NCBI RefSeq assembly: GCF_000004195.4
Contig: NC_030686.2
Location: forward strand, 44,565,961 to 44,629,960
Source: Xenopus tropicalis
Lineage: Eukaryota; Chordata; Amphibia; Anura; Pipidae
Length of the DNA stretch: 64,000 nucleotides
Direction: 5' to 3'
In this document: positions 48,601-60,600 of the stretch, one piece after another
Position numbering within the stretch: position 1 is the first letter of the stretch
Layout of the letters: each line of letters opens with the position of its first letter
Notes under the pieces: generated by a model
Seen by the model: the letters and a program-made list of their open reading frames with translations, nothing else
What the model was told of the DNA's origin: nothing
Databases searched by the model: none
Made by a program: the position numbers and the translations under genes

Positions 48601-51600
48601 TCTGGGTGTGTAGTCAGAACTCGGGCTGCTGCCTCAGGCACTTACAGGCAGGGCCAGGTGAGAGGGGCTTGGGATGGGAGCTGAGCCGTTAGCCCGGGGG
48701 CAACAGGGCATTTGTGGGTAGGGGCTTGGTGGTACCTTGGCTGAAGGACCAAGTGGGTGTCAGACAATGACAAGTAGAGGGTGAAGCTGACTGGGAACTG
48801 CTATAAGTGTGTAAATATCCCTGGCGTGTGGGTCTGGGAGTCACGGCTGCAGTTAGTGTGTGCGGCTCGGTTCCCCGGTTGTTGGGCCGGCGATGGTGCC
48901 ACTGGGGGTTTCTGTTATTTCAGCTGTTTTCCTGTTTTTTCCAGCAGCTAAAGGAGCCAGGCCAGGACTCCCTGCTCAGCATGGTAAGTGCCACCTTTGT
49001 GTGAGTGACCCTCATCACCATCGTCATCTTTATTTATTTATATTTTTCCAAACAAGCAAAAGTTACTGATAAAAAATGGGATCAAAGAGCCGACAGTAGC
49101 CAAAAGAGCTTACAGCTCCCAGCATCCCACAGACAGACGGGTACGAGGAGTCGTGGGGCTGTAACCTTTGCACAACTGCCCATCTCAGATATAAAGGAAG
49201 TTTTGGGCTTATTCCCCCTTCTCTTTATATTTAGAGATAGAAATGGGAGCTGCCATGTTGCTTTTACTTCGCTCGGGTATTTTATAAAGGCTACTCGAGA
49301 TCTATTTTTTGGGAAGAACTGAAGCCCTATTGACCCTTAGATTTACCAGTTGAATGGATTTGGTGTAATAGGGCCAATAAAGTTTGCCCCAGATGCGTAT
49401 TCTTCTGGTTACATCATTGCGCTGACCCCTTCCCCGTTGGCGGCTAATCACCCCCAGGTGCAGGTCATAAGATGGGAGAGAACTGGGGCTGGTTGGAAAA
49501 AAGAGAGTCAGGGTCAGTTACATAAGGTCCATAAAACACAATGGGGCATTTACTAATACTGGGCAAATCTGACCTAGGGCAGTTACCTATAACCCATTAC
49601 CCATCAGAGGTTGGATTTCTGCATTAGACCAATGAAAGCTAATTCCTGATTGGTTGGTTACTGTGCTGAGACTAGGGTTGCCTTGGCAAAAAAACAAAAA
49701 GGGGTGGATTTACGTCATTGGCTGGCAGAGCAGTGACAATTGGGCGCATAGTCATGGCTTATGGTGGCAAACTGGCGCCTTGTGTAGGCAGTGACATCGG
49801 AGGTAGGTATTGGCCAGATTTTTGTTGCAGTTTTATGGTTACAAGTTTGTAAAACGTAAAATGAACCCAAGACAAGATGAAATGTGTGGTTAAAAAAATG
49901 GACAGGACCACCCTTATTGAGGTTGGTAACATAATAATACCCATGTAGATTGACAAGCAGGGGCAAGGGAAGGGCTACTACTCCTGCCCCAAGCCCCTCC
50001 CTCGGTTCCATTGCTGTTGGTGCCATTTATCAGTCCCTAGAAGGTCCCTGTGGCCCTTTCCATCTCTCTGCCTCTCCCGGGAATCGCTTTATGATGCAGG
50101 AGGTTGTTGGAAGATCTTTAGATCTTTGGTCCATGACGTTAATGAATACCCTGTGTGGCACATTCCATGTTCAGCATTATTGCTTATGGTGCAATAGAAA
50201 CCTTCTCGGCAATAGAAACTCACCCGTAGCAGCCAGTAGGTTTAGTTATTATTTCCCCTTGATTTTGGATGATATTACTTGGTTCCTGCTTTGCAATAAA
50301 CAATGTAGGGTGACAGCCCCCCCATGAGTTCCCCATGTCTTCTCCCTGACAAGAGCAACCAATCAGCAATTAGCTTTGAGCAGTCTACTAGAGTGATATT
50401 GGTTGTGTGGAATGGAAGTTCTCTACCACCAGTCAAGTCTGGCCTTTTTGTTAGGCATGAATCCTGTTTAATCCGTGTGTCTGTGGGGTAAATGTGGATG
50501 CTGTGCATACAAACATGAGTCCATTCAGTCTTTTTTCCCCCCTGCTCTCTTGCTTGGACAGGACCTGACCCGGTTGGCCATCCCAGCTGAACTTGCCTCT
50601 CTTCTGAAATCTCCTGAAGGTGAGTATCCAAAGGGTCCACATAGAGGGGCCTTCATCTGTAGACTCCCTTTGTGTAGGAGCTACTGGGTTAGCGTGGGAC
50701 TTCTCATGGTGCTAGAAGCCCTCAGGCCTGTTGGCCAATTTACATAGTTACATTGGGTTGAAAAAAGACCAGAGTCCATCAAGTTCAACCCTTCTAAGCA
50801 AACCCAGCACATACAACCTATACTTACCAATCTATACACTCACATACATAAACTACCGTATATACTTGAGTATAAGCCGATCCGAATATAAGCTGAGGTA
50901 CCTAATTTTACCTAAGAAAACTGGAAAAACCTATTGACTCGAGTATAAGCCTAGGGTGGGAAATGCAGCAGCTACTGATAAGTTTCAGTAATCAAAATAA
51001 ATACCAATACAATTACATTAAATGAGGCATCAGTGGGGTATATGTTTATAAATATTTATTTCAAAGAAAAACAGTAAATTAGCTCTGTAAGTGGAAAAGA
51101 GGGTCAACAAAAACAATATGGTATCAATGATGATACCTTAAGAGTACTACCCCCTTAGTTCGATCAGCACCCAAGCTAAAACACAAAGAGTTTAAATCCT
51201 TCAAAACTATATATGGATTATATAGAATATAAAGTGCCATGCCTAGTGCAGAATGGGGCAGGTGAGGATGGTAGATGAAGATGAATTTGGGAGCGGGCCA
51301 GGGCACTGGGGGTCCGGTTGCGGGTGGCCTAATTTGCACACAAAGGACAGAGGGTGCTAGTCTGGAGGGACCCATGGCACCCGACTCGAATATAAGCCGA
51401 GAGTGACTTTTTCAGCACATTTTGTGTGCAGAAAAACTAGGCTTATACTTGAGTATATACAACCACTAATACTAACTGTAGGTATTAGTATCACAATAGC
51501 CTTGGGTATTCTGCTTGTTCAAATTCTAAACCAAATGCTTCTCCCCGTAGTACGGTCCCACGCTCAGAGTGCCCGGATCACCGAGGTCTCCCCTCCGCAG

Positions 51601-54600
51601 GTTGTGGCCCAGTCTGCCCTGTCTCTTCCCAGCGACATCAACAACTTCCCATTCTCCAACTTTATCCAATCGTATTTCAAGGTACGGAGATGTAACCGCA
51701 TATCACGGTGGGTTTAGGTGGGTTTCATAAATCAAACTTTTTTTCTCTCTATTTCGGCAGGATCCTACCTTGCCCCCCATAGGGCAGCCATTGTCTGACC
51801 CTCTGACGCGCGTGTCCCGGAATGATAATGGAGCTGCTCTGGAGCTTTATAAACTGGTAAGGAATATGGCTGTACCTCGTGCACCCAGCGGAACTGGTTG
51901 TATAACCTTGTCTCCATGACTTTCCATGTTCTCTGCCCATTATAGGCGCTGCGGTTTGTGGGGGACACATCGATGCCCTCCTGGCAGCAGAGGATTGTGG
52001 GTAATTATATCGCGGAGCGTTGCCTGCGCCAACCTTCGCTGAAAGACGAGGTGCTGTGCCAAGTAGCGAGCCTGACAATACAGAACACCAATGAGGAGCA
52101 GTGCCAGCGGGCATGGCTGCTCCTTAGCATCCTGCTCAGCTGCCTCACACCCTCCCCCACCCTGGAGAAGCCCCTTCTCAAGTAAGTATGAGACAGTGCC
52201 CTTGGGGGTCCCTACTAGGACAATGGAGACCAATGGAGAAAACTTATGTTTCTTTGCAGATATGTCTCAGACCAAGGGCCGGAAGGCTACAAAGCCATGT
52301 GCCAGCACAAGATTCTGCGAGGCGGCTCCCAGGGCCAGAAAACCCTGGAAAACCTGCGTTCCCATGCCCCCACCCTGATGGAATGGACAGCCAGCGAAAG
52401 GAGGGGGAAGATGGTCTTAGATTTGAACACCTACAATGGTGAGACGGCAAGTAAACACCGACGCTCTGCCATTTCTATGTCAGGAATTCCATGAACACCA
52501 TCAACTGTCTAACCCGCCCATTGCCCCACCCCTTACACCATAGCCCCACCCCTAAACGATGTCACCGCACTCCACCCCCTGACCAGAATGCTCACTTGGC
52601 GATGTAGCCAAGCGAGCGGATCTTCTCCCGATATCCCCCACCTACGGGTGGGCGATATCAGGAAAATGTAGGCTAATTGGGGCCAAACGATCAAATTATA
52701 ACGGGAGCAATGGGGCAGTTGGTTCGGGGACTGCATCAACGAGCCGATGGGGTCCCAGATCCGACTAAATCTTTTAACCTGCTCGATCGATATGTGGCTG
52801 ATTTCAGGCCAGATATCGGTCGGGCAGGCCCGTCGGTAGTGCCCATACACGGGCCGATTAGCTGCTGAATCTGTCTAAGGGACCCATATCGGCAGCTACA
52901 ATCGGCCCGTGTATGGGGACCTTTAGTCACAGGAAAAGGTGGTGAACTCCTCTTCATTCTGTTTCCTTCCTGCCTCACATTTGGCCTACCCAATACACAC
53001 CCCACAACACATTCCTTCCATCCTGTAGCAGCACAGACACGCACTGGGTGGTAGTCGCACAATAAAGAACCAGATTCAGCGAGACACAAGCATGTCGTAC
53101 CTGGGAACATGTAACAAAACATTCCTAAACCAAATATCGAGCTGCCATAATATTTTTATAGAGGGATGGAAAACTATAAGTTAATATAAATACCCTGAAT
53201 CCATGTGTCCCAGGTTTGGTGACATTTCTCTCTGGCACCGCTGCCCGGGTACAGGGGCTTCAGGAACCACGAGACCATCTACTGCTTATACTTCTCTACT
53301 AAGGTCCAGAATATAGATACATACAATATTAGCAGTGAAATATGCAGACACTTAATGGTTCTAAATCCAAAAAGTTGAATCCCAGTGCCACATGGTCCCC
53401 ATGCTCCCCCCTCCTTAGACATTTCCCACCATTGGGTGCTTCATCACAGGGGTATAATGAAAGGGACTGTTTATCATGTTAAGACATGACTGGGTTGTAG
53501 GGGAAGCTGGACCCTTTGTCTTCTTGGCAAGGAACAGAACAGTACAAACTACTATAGTATCTACTAGGCCTTAGAATGACTTAGGGGTCCATCACTGTTT
53601 TACTAGGCATATTAGAATGACTTAGGGGTCCATCACTGTTTTACTAGGCATATTAGAATGACTTAGGGGTCCATCACTGTTTTACTAGGCATATTAGAAT
53701 GACTTAGGGGTCCATCACTGTTTTACTAGGCATATTAGAATGACTTAGGGGTTCATCACTGTTTTACTAGGCATATTAGAATGACTTAGGGGTCCATCAC
53801 TGTTTTACTAGGCATAGTAGAATGACTTAGGGGTCCATCACTGTTTTACTAGGCATAGTAGAATGACTTAGGGGTCCATCACTGTTTTACTAGGCATATT
53901 AGAATGACTTAGGGGTCCATCACTGTTTTACCAGGCGTAGTAGAATGATTTAGGGGGTCCATCACTGTTTTACTAGGCATAGTAGAATGACTTAGGGGGT
54001 CCATCACTGTTTTACTAGGCATAGTAGAATGACTTTGGGTCTATCACTATACTGCTAGGCATAGTAGAATGACTTAGGGGTCCATCACTGTTTTACTAGG
54101 CATAGTAGAATGACTTAGGGGGTCCATCACTGTTTTACTAGGCATAGTAGAATGACTTAGGGGGTCCATCACTGTTTTACTAGGCATATTACAATGACTT
54201 AGGGGTCCATCACTGTTTTACTAGGCATAGTAGAATGACTTTGGGTCTATCACTATAGTGCTAGGCATAGTAGAATGACTTAGGGGTCCATCACTATACT
54301 GCTAGGCATAGTAGAATGACTTTGGGTCCATCACTGTTTTACTAGGCATAGTAGAATGACTTTGGGTCCATCACTATACTACTAGGCATAGTAGAATGAC
54401 TTTGGGTCCATCACTATACTGCTAGGCATAGTAGAATAATCTTGGGGTCCATCACTCATGAAATCTAATGACTTAACTTCAAGGACATAACATACCATAG
54501 TAATTATTTAATTTACCAAATTGTGCCATTCCCTCTCGTTATGTTCTCTTCCTTCATACCCCGCCCTCTCTCCTCTTTCTTTATACTTGTACTTCCCACC

Positions 54601-57600
54601 CATGGGTGCTAATCTGCATTATCCCACCTGTTTATGGTTCCCAGATGACAGATACACAACAGAAGTTGATTCTTGGACAACTGGAGAGCAGATTGCTGGT
54701 TGGCTGCTGCAGTCTAGGTGAGTATGGCAGTGAGATATTACTGGATATGAAGGGCCATCCCTGCCATTGTTTACATTTCAGTGGTTCTATAAAATAACCC
54801 CCAGAATTCCCCTGCAGCTCAATACCGAGAGGGGATGTTGCTGATAGAAATGTGAGGGTCTTAAATTGAATTCCCTGCTGTATGTAGGTATGATACTGTC
54901 ATCAACGTATTGGCCCATGTAGGATCCCCTTCCACCAGCCTGTCCAACTGATACCAACTGATATCTGGTGATGCCCAACCCATTGGGCCATATTGGCTGA
55001 TCCTATCATTAGCTTAGGAGCTAGCAATCAGACCCTTACCCACACCGAGAGGGCTGAATCAACAGGTCCATGTGGTCCTCTCCCAACATGGCTGCATAGG
55101 CCCTTATTAGGATTTAGTCACTGACCCCTGGGCCAAAGAAAGGATCAGCCCAAAATGTCCCCCCACATTAACGGCCAAATCTGAGTCCATTTATGTATGA
55201 CCACCATTTGTGTGGGAGTCACTGGCTGCAAATAATCAGGGTGATATCAATAAATATTGGGCCCAACACTACTAAACTAGCAGGGACCACTCAAGTATTA
55301 TCCCATTGGTCATCTGGGTCCCCAGCACAGTGGGCTCTGCAAAAAAATAGAATGGGGAGCAATTAAAAAAGAAATGCCCCCCCATATACATGACTATGCC
55401 CTGATCTGCCACGGCCACACCCCATAACACCCTAATCCTTACTATCTGATGAAATCCCACCTCCTGGTCTATTGAGGCCCGCTCTACCATGGAGACCCTG
55501 ACTGGAGTACCCTCTGCCCCTGTACGTAATAAATAATGAAATAATATTTCTAATAGTCACCTTTCTTCCCCTGTCTCTAGGGGGGTGGGGGAAATGCCCA
55601 GAGGATGGGCGGTATCAATCCTAGATGGAGATCAATATTTGGATCTGTCTGGAGGTGACTTCATACTGGATGTTATTGCTGAAGTAGAAGATGGAGTCCC
55701 GCCTAACCCGGAGGCAACAGGCTTTCCGTTTGGAGATAGCGGTATTCCAGAGCCCCCTCCTGATTTCGCTCCTCAGTTCCCATTTGAGAATCCAGGTTTC
55801 CCGCCTCCTGGGCTGCCACCTGCCCCTCCACCAGCTCCTCCTCCTCCTCCGGCCCCTCCTCCATTGAACATGTGAGTAATGATGTCTTTATGTTTTATAT
55901 GTCTTTATAGAGCTGCTTGTGTTTTTACTATATACTGAAGCTGTAGGTTAATTCACTGAGGGTTGTACTTGCCTTAGTTGATATTATGGTTCTGGATCAT
56001 TCAGAGAATAAAGCCCGGAAGTGTGTTGCCTCTGCCCTGCCCTCCCTCCTTCTGCCAGTCCATGGTTCCTTGGTATCTTCTAAAACACTGATCCCCAACC
56101 AGTGGCACCACTCTTGCTCTCAGTGGCCTCAAAGTAGGTGCCTTTTTTCCACTTTTGGAGGCAAGTTTTGGAAGCACAGACGCACAGTTTTACTCCAATC
56201 ACAGCCCTTATTTGGCACCCAAAATAATTTTTTAATGCTTGTGTGGCTCCCCAATACTTTCTACATTTGAGTGTAGCTCGTGACTAAAGGTGGCCATGCA
56301 CGCTGAGATCCGATCACTTGGGGAGGTCGCCAAGCGAGCGGATCTTCTCCCGATATCCCCGCCTCTGGGTATAGGCGCAGTCAGATCAGGGACTGCATCA
56401 ACGAGTCGATGCGGTCCCCAATCCGACTAAATTTTTAAACCTGCCTGATCGATATATAAGCGATTTCAGACCAGATATCGGTCAGGCAGGCCCGTCACTA
56501 GTGCCCATACACGGGCCAATAAGCTGCCGAATTGGTATAAGGACCAATATCAGCAGCTAGAATCGGCCCGTGTATGGGGACCTTAAGAAAGGTTGGCGAT
56601 CCTTGATCTAGATTGAAGATACAGCTCCAGTTGTAGATGGTAAGTGAGGCACCTATCTATGGGGATTATCACCTGAAGGCCAAGCACAGAGCAGCTAGAA
56701 CAGATAGGGGTGGTAACAGTGCTGAGGTGCAAACAAGGTGTCATTGGATACCCCTCAAGCTGGTCAGTGAGGCATCTATCTATAGGGATCATCTGAAGGT
56801 ATAGTAGTGACTATAGATGAAGGTGGTGTCAGTTTTGAGGTGCAGACACGGCACCATTGACGCCAGTAGGACTAGGTGAGTGAGGTTAACAAGGCCACAT
56901 TTTGCATTTTGAAGTTTCAGTGGCTTATTAACCTAAATGCATGCCATATGTATGCAATCCTATCCCTTCTGGACTACTGTAAACTCTGTTTAATTTATTA
57001 TTTGTAACCTCTACAAACAGTCCAGCAGGATTACCTCATATCCCCCAAAATTTCTACTGGCTTGTTCTTGATTGTCTCCATCATTATTCACAGTATCTAA
57101 AAAAAGGCCTTTTTATACCCAAAGCAATCTACTCGGCTAGACCTTCAAGCATCTCATCATTTAGATGTCTCTGTGCTCCTGGGTGTCAATTTTTCCTTGT
57201 CTTTCAGCACCACAACCCCCCACAATTCCACCACATCATGTGTTGGACCACAATGGGGTGTAGTTAGGTTGGACCTGGGGTCTGGCCAAATTGTTACCTG
57301 GGAATGTTGGGACCGGAAAGATGGTTTCTGGGCTGAGGCGCCATATAAATAGAAATATATACACGTACAGGGGAACTTTCACTATGCTGAAGGCTGCAGT
57401 AATCTAGTGAACAAAGCAATAAATGTTTATGGTTTGTTAAATATTTACCTCTCTGCGTTTCCTCTTTCCAACCTGGTATTCACAGTTCCCTGTTGAGTTA
57501 TATGTTCTACTATCATCGGTTCTATGTCTAGATTAGATCTGAGATGAAATGATTTGTGTTTAAATACTGATTTATGTAAATTACTGGCTCCACATGGGGG

Positions 57601-60600
57601 CCCGAGCCTTCCTGCAAGGCCAGGGGCCCCTATTCCAACCCTGGCTTGGGCGTATACCTTCCATGGGAGATGCCATCAAGTCCAAGTGTGTCTAGGGGCC
57701 CCTATTCCAACCCTGGCTTGGGCGTATACCTTCCATGGGAGATGCCATCAAGTCCAAGTGTGTCTAGGGGCCCCTATTCCAACCCTGGCTTGTTTGTATA
57801 CCTTCCATGGGAGATGCCATCAAGTCCAAGTGTGTCTAGGGGCCCCTATTCCAACCCTGGCTTGGGCGTATACCTTCCATGGGAGATGCCATCAAGTCCA
57901 AGTGTGTCTAGGGGCCCCTATTCCAACCCTGGCTTGGGCGTATACCTTCCATGGGAGATGCCATCAAGTCCAAGTGTGTCTAGGGGCCCCTATTCCAACC
58001 CTGGCTTGGGTGTATACCTTCCATGGGAGATGCCATCAAGTCCAAGTGTGTCTAGGGGCCCCTATTCCAACCCTGGCTTGGGCGTATACCTTCCATGGGA
58101 GATGCCATCAAGTCCAAGTGTGTCTAGGGGCCCCTATTCCAACCCTGGCTTGGGTGTATACCTTCCATGGGAGATGCCATCAAGTCCAAGTGTGTCTAGG
58201 GGCCCCTATTTCAACCCTGGCTTGGGTGTATACCTTCCATTAGAGGATGCCAACAAGTCCAAGTGTGTCTAGGGGCCCCTATTCCAACCCTGGCTTGTGA
58301 ATATACCTTCCATGGGAGGATGCCAACAAGTCCAAGTGTGTCTAGGGGCCCCTATTCCAACCCTGGCTTGTGAGTATACCTTCCATGGGAGATGCCATCA
58401 AGTCCAAGTGTGTCTAGGGGCCCCTATTCCAACCCTGGCTTGTGAGTATACCTTCCATGGGAGATGCCATCAAGTCCAAGTGTGTCTAGGGGCCCCTATT
58501 CCAACTATGACTCTGAGCATACCTTCCATTGCAGGATGCCATCAAGTCTAGGTGGGTCTATCAGTATTATTCAAGGGAAAAGCAAGAGAATTCCTGCATG
58601 GTTGGGGGCCCCATTTCCAACCTTGGCTTTGGGCTTACCCTTCATGGGAAGATGCCATCAAGTCAAGGGAAAAGCATTGGCACTGGGCAAGTCAATGTAA
58701 CTGGTTTATGTAAATTCCCACCCCTAAATGGGGGCCTGAGCCTTCCGCCATGGCTAGGGGCCCCTTCCCCAACTCTAGCTCTGAGTCTACCTTCAGGTCC
58801 AGGTGTGTCTATCGATATTATCTAAGGGAACAGCATTGCCCCTGGGTCCCAGAAGGGATGAGTATATTTGACTCTCATCTCGGAATTTATTGCTTGTGAC
58901 AACACATTATGTCATAGTTGGGCCTGAGCCGCACTTGTCATTTTCCTGCCAATGAGCTGATAAAGTAGTGCTGCCCCGCTAAAAATAACATCCCGTGAAT
59001 GTTTGGCTCTTTGATACCCTGTGCAAATACACACACAGCAAATACACACACAGCAAACACACACACCGCAAACACACACACAGCAAACACATGGGGAAGT
59101 CGGGCTGCAGTGAGAGAATAATAAAGTTTACAGCAACAATAAAGCTCAGTCACTAAGGAGCGGCGGGTAATAGCCCAGTATAACAGCATCGCGCCTGGAC
59201 TTTGTCACAGTGTTCTGGTGTCTTGTATTCCTACAGCCTTGTGTGTGTGTGTGTTTGTATGGTGTGTGTATGTACTGTGTGTATGTGTGAGGCTACAGAG
59301 GCCTTTGGTAACCTGAGCCCTATGGGCGAAAGCAATGCCAACAACTAGCCTGGGCAGCAACCTAGATACACAGGTACAACTCTCTTCTGCCCAAGCCCTG
59401 CCTGTTACACCTACCCACCCATTATTTTCCCAGAACTCACCTACTGTCCCCCCAAAAACATGCCCTGGCATTCCCAGTACCCAGAGGCCCAAACAGCCCC
59501 CCAGCCCAATAAATAGTGACTGTCTATGGCACCTTACAGCAGCCCCTCTGGCATTTGCCTGAACCCACAGATTGCCAGTCTGGGCCTGGGTCCTGGCATT
59601 CCAAGTGCCCAGAGGCCCAAACAGCCCCCCCCAGCCCAATAAATAGTGACTATGGCACCTTACAGCAGCCCCTCTGGCATTTGCCTGAACCCACAGATTG
59701 CCAGTCTGGGCCTGGGTCCTGGCATTCCCAGTACCCAGAGGCCCAAACAGCCCCCCCAGCCCAATAAATAGTGACTATGGCACCTTACAGCAGCCCCTCT
59801 GGCATTTGCCTGAACCCACAGATTGCCAGTCTGGGCCTGGGTCCTGGCATTCCCAGTACCCAGAGGCCCAAACAGCCCCCCCCAGCCCAATAAATAGTAA
59901 GTGACTATGGCACCTTACAGCAGCCCCTCTGGCATTTGCCTGAACCCACAGATTGCCAGTCTGGGCCTGGGTCCTGGCATTCCCAGTACCCAGAGGCCCA
60001 AACAGCCCCCCCAGCCCAATAAATAGTGACTATGGCACCTTACAGCAGCCCCTCTGGCATTTGCCTGAACCCACAGATTGCCAGTCTGGGCCTGGGTCCT
60101 GGCATTCCCAGTACCCAGAGGCCCAAACAGCCCCCCCCAGCCCAATAAATAGTGAGTGACTATGGCACCTTACAGCAGCCCCTCTGGCATTTGCCTGAAC
60201 CCACAGATTGCCAGTCTGGGCCTGGGTCCTGGCATTCCCAGTACCCAGAGGCCCAAACAGCCCCCCCAGCCCAATAAATAGTGACTATGGCACCTTACAG
60301 CAGCCCCTCTGGCATTTGCCTGAACCCACAGATTGTTTTTTTTTGTTTCCCTCAGGGCCACCTTCTTTTCTCCCTACATCAGGCAATGTAGATACTGATG
60401 GGCGTTAGCGCTCAAGGCTGCTGCTAAGCTGCACCCAGCTCTCACACTTCACAGAACAGGGGGTGTCATGTATATACAGTATTTTTACTGAGCATTCCAG
60501 CTTTGTTTGTGTGTTGGAAGTTTGTTTAAAGTGCACAATAAAGGTGAATATATAGCCAAGGTATTATTTAAGCACTACAGTAAAGCTACAGGGTTATCAT

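Larger units (their letters stand above)
51551..54717 (+). other. myo15b: MYO15B first MyTH4 region
   Basis: Exons 51551-51681 to 54645-54717 encode a MyTH4-type helical module. It starts near SDINNFPFSNFIQSYFK, passes the NYIAERCLRQP and DEVLCQVASLTIQNTN blocks, and ends in KYVSDQGPEGYKAMCQHK. A segment follows (DSWTTGEQIAGWLLQSR) that matches the start of the FERM-like region after MyTH4 in MYO15A. MyTH4 modules bind microtubules and cargo in other myosins. Confidence 0.85.

Noticed and set aside
48500..48657. Possible extra myo15b exon reading VRTRAAASGTYRQ with donor at 48658
   Set aside because: No acceptor gives a length divisible by three as the flanking phase-0 exons require, and MYO15A similarity is weak.
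57554..58272. Two overlapping + frames of over 200 codons
   Set aside because: Caused by a 72-bp repeat unit divisible by three; both frames are equally open, which a real gene would not show.
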